Assembly (NCBI GenBank): GCA_958417225.1
Contig: CATZCM010000029.1
Location: forward strand, 1 to 18,279
Direction of reading: 5' to 3'
Length of the DNA stretch: 18,279 nt
Origin: an uncultured Eubacteriales bacterium
GTDB lineage: Bacteria > Bacillota > Clostridia > Oscillospirales > Acutalibacteraceae
Each line of letters opens with the position of its first letter. Positions within the stretch are counted from its first letter, which is position 1. The notes under the pieces were generated by a model. The model did no database searches. It saw only the letters and a program-made list of their open reading frames with translations, and had not been told where the DNA came from. A program made the translations under genes and the position numbers. Below, in pieces: positions 14,617-18,279 of the stretch.

Positions 14617-16470
14617 ATGATTTATGATGTAATGGTTATAGGTGCGGGACATGCTGGGATAGAAGCGGCTTTGGCTGCAGCTAGACTTGGATGTAAAACT
14701 GCTATTTTTACTATAAATATGGATGCTGTGGGGAATTGTCCGTGTAACCCATCTATAGGAGGTACAGCTAAGGGACATCTTGTCTGTGAAATAGACGCTC
14801 TTGGTGGTGAGATGGGGAAAACTACGGATGCTTGCTTTTTACAAAGTCGAATGCTCAATAAAGGTAAAGGGCCTGCTGTACATTCTTTACGTGCTCAAAT
14901 AGATAGACGTAAATATAGTGAAATTATGAAGCACAAGTTAGAATTGCAGAAAAATTTAGATTTACGTCAAGCTGAGATAGTTTCGATAAAAAGAAATGAT
15001 AATTTGTGGATTTTAAATTCATCAGTAGGTGGTATCTATAAGGGAAAGTCTGTAATTTTAGCTACTGGTACGTATTTAGATGGAAAAGTTTTTATAGGAG
15101 ATATATCATTTTCAAGTGGTCCAGATGGAATGTTTCCTGCAATTGAACTTGGAATTTCGTTGAAGGAGTTAGGATTACCACTTAGACGATTTAAAACGGG
15201 AACTCCAGCTAGGGTTTTGAGATCTAGTATTGATTTTTCGGGTCTTGAAGAGCAAATTGGTGATGATCCAGTAGTTCCCTTTTCCTATGAAACTAAGAAT
15301 ATAGGAAAAAATCAGGTGGTTTGTCATATTAGTTGGACTAATGAAGATACAAAACGGGTAATTCTTGAAAATATAAATAAATCAGCAATGTATTCTGGAA
15401 AAATAGAAGGAGTTGGTCCACGATATTGTCCAAGCATTGAAGATAAAATCGTTAGATTTGCGGATAAAAAAAGACATCAACTTTTTATTGAACCATGTGG
15501 GTTGAATACAGAAGAGATGTATATACAGGGGATGTCTACTTCTTTACCGCTTGACGTGCAAGAGGAATTTTATCATACTATTAAGGGGCTTGAAAATGCA
15601 CTCATAATGCGTCCGGCATATGCTATTGAATATGATTGCGTAGATCCGTTGGCTATGTTTGCTACTTTGGAGTTTAAGGATTTTCCAGGACTTTTTGGAG
15701 CAGGACAGTTTAATGGTAGCTCTGGGTATGAGGAAGCTGCTGCACAGGGACTTGTTGCGGGGATTAATGCAGCCTTGAAAATCCAAGGGAAAAAACAAAT
15801 TATTTTAGATAGATCAAATTCATACATAGGTACGTTAATAGATGATTTGGTTACTAAAGGAATATCTGATCCATATCGTATGATGACTTCCCGATCGGAG
15901 TATCGACTAATACTTCGTCAGGATAATGCCGATGAAAGACTTACTCCGATTGGACATAGTATTGGTTTGATTAGCGAAGAACGTTGGTCAAATTTTGAAA
16001 TTAAGCAAAAATTAAAGAAGGATGAACTTAAAAGAATAAGTAAAGTAGTTATTGCACCTAGTGAAAAGTTGAATGAAGTTTTGGTTTCACGTGAAACATC
16101 GCCGATAAGCACCGGTGTCAAGCTAATTGAACTTTTGAAACGTCCTCAAATTGGGTATGAGGATTTAACAGATTTTGATGTGACACGTCCAAATATATTA
16201 CGTGAAATTTTTGAACAAGTGGAAATAGAAGTGAAATATGAGGGTTATATTAAGCGCCAATTATCACAAATTAAGGAAATGGAAAGATTAGAGAAAAAAT
16301 TATTGCCAGTTGATTTCGATTATAATTCTGTTACAGGATTGCGTCTCGAGGCTGGAGAAAAATTAAATAAGGTAAAGCCTTTGAATATTGGTCAAGCATC
16401 TCGAATATCAGGAGTAAGTCCAGCGGATATTTCAGTTTTACTCATATGGCTTGCTAGAAAGGAACGCTGA
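14617..16470 (+). CDS. mnmG: tRNA uridine-5-carboxymethylaminomethyl(34) synthesis enzyme MnmG
   Basis: MnmG (GidA) is the FAD/NADH enzyme partner of MnmE. The product is 617 residues from ATG 14617. It opens with the dinucleotide-binding motif IGAGHAGIEAA and then NCPCNPSIGGTAKGHL, containing a conserved catalytic Cys. GPRYCPSIEDK holds the second, and GLNTEEMYIQGMSTSLP and FGAGQFNGSSGYEEAAAQG are family signatures. AGGAAAG precedes the start, within the end of mnmE; an in-frame TTG at 14596 is not needed. A parS-like word lies inside the coding sequence at 16083-16098. rsmG starts two bases after the stop. Confidence 0.97.
   Translation: MIYDVMVIGAGHAGIEAALAAARLGCKTAIFTINMDAVGNCPCNPSIGGTAKGHLVCEIDALGGEMGKTTDACFLQSRMLNKGKGPAVHSLRAQIDRRKYSEIMKHKLELQKNLDLRQAEIVSIKRNDNLWILNSSVGGIYKGKSVILATGTYLDGKVFIGDISFSSGPDGMFPAIELGISLKELGLPLRRFKTGTPARVLRSSIDFSGLEEQIGDDPVVPFSYETKNIGKNQVVCHISWTNEDTKRVILENINKSAMYSGKIEGVGPRYCPSIEDKIVRFADKKRHQLFIEPCGLNTEEMYIQGMSTSLPLDVQEEFYHTIKGLENALIMRPAYAIEYDCVDPLAMFATLEFKDFPGLFGAGQFNGSSGYEEAAAQGLVAGINAALKIQGKKQIILDRSNSYIGTLIDDLVTKGISDPYRMMTSRSEYRLILRQDNADERLTPIGHSIGLISEERWSNFEIKQKLKKDELKRISKVVIAPSEKLNEVLVSRETSPISTGVKLIELLKRPQIGYEDLTDFDVTRPNILREIFEQVEIEVKYEGYIKRQLSQIKEMERLEKKLLPVDFDYNSVTGLRLEAGEKLNKVKPLNIGQASRISGVSPADISVLLIWLARKER
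16083..16098. promoter_or_regulatory. parS: second parS-like site, inside mnmG
   Basis: GGTTTCACGTGAAACA matches the 16-base parS consensus at 15 of 16 positions (first base G for T) and keeps the full inner palindrome GTTTCACGTGAAAC. It is read through in mnmG as part of LVSRET. It lies about 3.8 kb from the perfect site upstream, a spacing typical of clustered parS near an origin. Confidence 0.82.
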
Positions 16471-16472
16471 TT

Positions 16473-17192
16473 ATGCAGAATTTAAAACTCGAACAAACAT
16501 TATTAAAGGAAAGTGGAAAATTTGGGTTTTGCTTAGATGTTAAGCAATTGGATAAATTTGATAAGTATGCTGACTTTTTAGTTGAAAAAAATAAATTAAT
16601 GAATCTTACTGCCATTACAGATCCTGTTGGTATTGCAATTAAACACTTTCTAGATAGCATTGTGATAACAAAATTGTTTGATTTTCCTTGTAATGCAAAA
16701 GTTATAGATGTTGGAACGGGAGCTGGATTTCCCGGAATTCCGTTGAAATTTGTTAGACAGGACTTTGATTTGACTTTAGTGGATAGTTTGAATAAAAGGG
16801 TGAATTTTTTGAAAGATGTATGTGCGTTGACAGGTGTAACAGCTGAGTGTGTACATGCAAGAGCAGAAGATTTGAGTAGAAAGCTTGAATATAGAGAATC
16901 TTTTGATGTGGCAGTCTCACGTGCCGTTGCTCCGATGAATGTGTTAGCTGAATATGCGATTCCTTACATTAAGGTTGGTGGAGTATTTTTGGCTATGAAA
17001 GGGCCTAATGTAAAAGAGGAGTTAGAGTCTAGTAAAAATGCAGTTTCAAAACTTGGTGGTACTGTAGAGTTAATAAAGGATTATTCTTTGCCAGAAGAAA
17101 ATAAACGTACTATTGTTGTGATTAGAAAATCTACAGAAACTGATTCGATTTATCCAAGAAACAGTGCGAAAATTTCCAAAAAACCACTTTAA
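16473..17192 (+). CDS. rsmG: 16S rRNA (guanine-527-N7) methyltransferase RsmG
   Basis: RsmG (GidB) methylates G527 of 16S rRNA using S-adenosylmethionine; loss gives low-level streptomycin resistance in other bacteria. The 239 residues show the N-terminal NLTAITDP motif, the SAM loop VIDVGTGAGFPGIPL, the acidic VDSLNKRVNFL and the SRAVAP motif. AAAGGA is 9 bases before the ATG, at the end of mnmG. In many Firmicutes parA/noc/parB follow rsmG; here a secreted nuclease-like gene follows after 289 bases. Confidence 0.97.
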   Translation: MQNLKLEQTLLKESGKFGFCLDVKQLDKFDKYADFLVEKNKLMNLTAITDPVGIAIKHFLDSIVITKLFDFPCNAKVIDVGTGAGFPGIPLKFVRQDFDLTLVDSLNKRVNFLKDVCALTGVTAECVHARAEDLSRKLEYRESFDVAVSRAVAPMNVLAEYAIPYIKVGGVFLAMKGPNVKEELESSKNAVSKLGGTVELIKDYSLPEENKRTIVVIRKSTETDSIYPRNSAKISKKPL

Positions 17193-17481
17193 AGTTATGA
17201 AAGCGTAATTTTTATTGAGGGATTCAATTTGTGTTTTATGAAATTTTATTATTAAGAATATATCAATTAATCTGAGGATTCTATTATATATCGAATATAT
17301 GAAGTTTTATATTTGTTGTTTGTAAATGGTTGGTTGTGTTTAAAACTAAATTGTATTTCTAAATTTAATAATATTGTTTTGTGAATTAAAAGGTGAGTTA
17401 CACGTCAAATTTATAGTTTATTAACGAAACCAACATAGTGCTTAAGTGTAGGTAGTTTATTGAAAATAGGAGAGAATAAGT
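17193..17481. other. non-coding AT-rich spacer between rsmG and the nuclease gene
   Basis: No open frame with a ribosome site, no RNA gene and no clear terminator hairpin is visible in these 289 bases. Several T-rich words could serve as a promoter for the next gene, but none has good -35 and -10 boxes at correct spacing. Confidence 0.6.
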
Positions 17482-18084
17482 GTGGGTATTTTAAATAGGT
17501 TGAAAATCGTATTTATGTTGATAGCAGTAGTTTATATTGCTTGTTTAGAAAATGTTGGCTTAGCAGTTTTGCCGAGTGTTCCTAAATTGGGTGGCGCGTA
17601 TTCTGAAATATTGCGTCAGAAATATGATCATAAAAAATATGAGGTTCATCATTTGATCTCAAAAACAGCTTGGAATATATTTGCTGATGAGGTTTATTAT
17701 AGTGAAGGAAAAAAACCGTGGAATGATTTTCTTTTTAGATCCGAGGTGCAAGGCTGGGCTCCATCTATACTTATGGAAAAAGAAGATCATGAAAAAACAT
17801 TAAGTTATTGGAGGCCAGGGGTTTCTGATTGGGCTAGTATGGCATCAGATAACTATATTGATTATCAAGCTGATGTATTGATACATAGGGGGGATGCTTA
17901 TTATTTACTAAGAGAAGAGTACCAATATATAAAAATAAAATTTGGGGATAAATATGATCAGGCGATAAAACAAATGTATAATTATACTGAAAGGATGTTT
18001 TTCCTTCAAGGGGGTAGTTTTTTCATAAGAAATCCAGATCGTGATGATTGGTTTGTTAGATTTAGATTACAGCCTTTAAAGTAG
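17482..18084 (+). CDS. stand-alone HNH/Endo VII-type toxin nuclease with N-terminal export segment
   Basis: A 200-residue protein starting at GTG 17482, 7 bases after AGGAGAG. The N-terminus (about 7-30) has a basic residue pair and then a hydrophobic run (IVFMLIAVVYIACLENVGLA), which looks like a signal peptide; YIAC is a poor lipobox. The core carries KYEVHHLIS (H56-H57), then APSILMEKEDHEKTLSYW (D102-H103), then KFGDKYDQAIKQMYNY (about 153-168). Together these resemble the HH/DH treble-clef nuclease domains of the HNH/Endo VII superfamily at the C-termini of polymorphic toxins. Here the domain stands alone, without a long delivery region. No immunity gene is recognisable in the 195 bases that follow. 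Nuclease activity is inferred; an alternative is a degenerate or repurposed domain. Confidence 0.65.
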   Translation: MGILNRLKIVFMLIAVVYIACLENVGLAVLPSVPKLGGAYSEILRQKYDHKKYEVHHLISKTAWNIFADEVYYSEGKKPWNDFLFRSEVQGWAPSILMEKEDHEKTLSYWRPGVSDWASMASDNYIDYQADVLIHRGDAYYLLREEYQYIKIKFGDKYDQAIKQMYNYTERMFFLQGGSFFIRNPDRDDWFVRFRLQPLK

Positions 18085-18111
18085 ATTATAAAAAAATAAG
18101 CTATTATAGTA

Positions 18112-18142
18112 AAAATCAATCAAATATCATTTTATTGATTTT
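18112..18142 (+). repeat. AT-rich inverted repeat after the nuclease gene
   Basis: AAAATCAAT (18112-18120) and ATTGATTTT (18134-18142) form a perfect 9-base stem with a 13-base loop, followed by TT. It could be a weak terminator, but it has only two G-C pairs. Confidence 0.4.
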
Positions 18143-18164
18143 TTAAAATATTATTTATAATCAT

Positions 18165-18204
18165 GCAGTTCACAACTAAGATAAGGTGTTGTGGACTGCG
18201 TTTT
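18165..18204 (+). terminator. rho-independent terminator downstream of the nuclease gene
   Basis: Arms GCAGTTCACAAC (18165-18176) and GTTGTGGACTGC (18188-18199) pair over 12 positions with one G-T wobble around an 11-base loop, followed by GTTTTGT. It lies about 80 bases after the stop. The minus-strand version lacks a T run, so it serves the + strand. Confidence 0.75.
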
Positions 18205-18279
18205 GTATATATGCAAATATTTTAGAAGATATTGGTGATTATTAGCGAAAACACATGTTACGAATGTTAGTGTATGTAA

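Noticed and set aside
16914..16926. CACGTG core in rsmG as a parS site
   Set aside because: The flanks GTC and CCG do not match; the palindrome does not extend.

Overview
The window is the replication-origin region of a low-GC Gram-positive bacterium, most likely a member of the Clostridia. The evidence is the order dnaA – oriC – dnaN – yaaA – recF – remB – gyrB – gyrA, an AT-rich composition, strong AGGAGG-type ribosome binding sites with some TTG and GTG starts, and Firmicutes-type gene content (RemB, YaaA, TtcA-like, MnmE/MnmG/RsmG). Every gene I accept is on the + strand. I cannot name the genus.

Layout. (1) 1-1548: the tail of a polymorphic-toxin locus. It has a 5'-truncated Cys-rich protein, then a translationally coupled gene for a pretoxin-like region that is broken at an A7 run. 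Beyond the break lies a decayed C-terminal domain with in-frame stops that resembles polymorphic toxin type 50 (Ntox50). (2) 1549-2036: non-coding, T-rich, with a good dnaA promoter. (3) 2037-4752: dnaA, oriC and dnaN. oriC has many DnaA boxes of an unusual TTWTCAACA type, a C5 run, five perfect DnaA-trios and an AT-rich unwinding element, the same layout as the Bacillus subtilis basal unwinding system. (4) 4848-6753: a tightly packed run of yaaA, recF, remB and a small zinc-ribbon membrane protein, with overlapping or nearly touching ends. (5) 6754-12237: a gyrB promoter and a structured leader, gyrB, a YcxB-like membrane protein, gyrA and a strong terminator. (6) 12301-17192: a perfect ParB-binding parS site, a TtcA-like tRNA thiolase, mnmE, mnmG (with a second parS-like site inside it) and rsmG. 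(7) 17193-18279: a stand-alone HNH/Endo VII-type nuclease with an N-terminal export-type segment, followed by a terminator.

How it fits together. DnaA loads at oriC, DnaN is the sliding clamp, RecF acts at gaps, gyrase sets supercoiling, and the two parS sites would nucleate ParB about 8.7 and 12.5 kb from the unwinding element. MnmE/MnmG/TtcA/RsmG modify tRNA wobble bases, tRNA C32 and 16S rRNA. The main surprises are the shifted DnaA-box sequence, base-composition skew that changes sign after dnaN instead of at the unwinding element, mnmE-mnmG-rsmG placed downstream of gyrA, a nested dyad in the gyrB leader, Ala/Trp at two quinolone-pocket positions of gyrase, and polymorphic-toxin pieces at both edges. 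No clearly new multi-gene system is visible.
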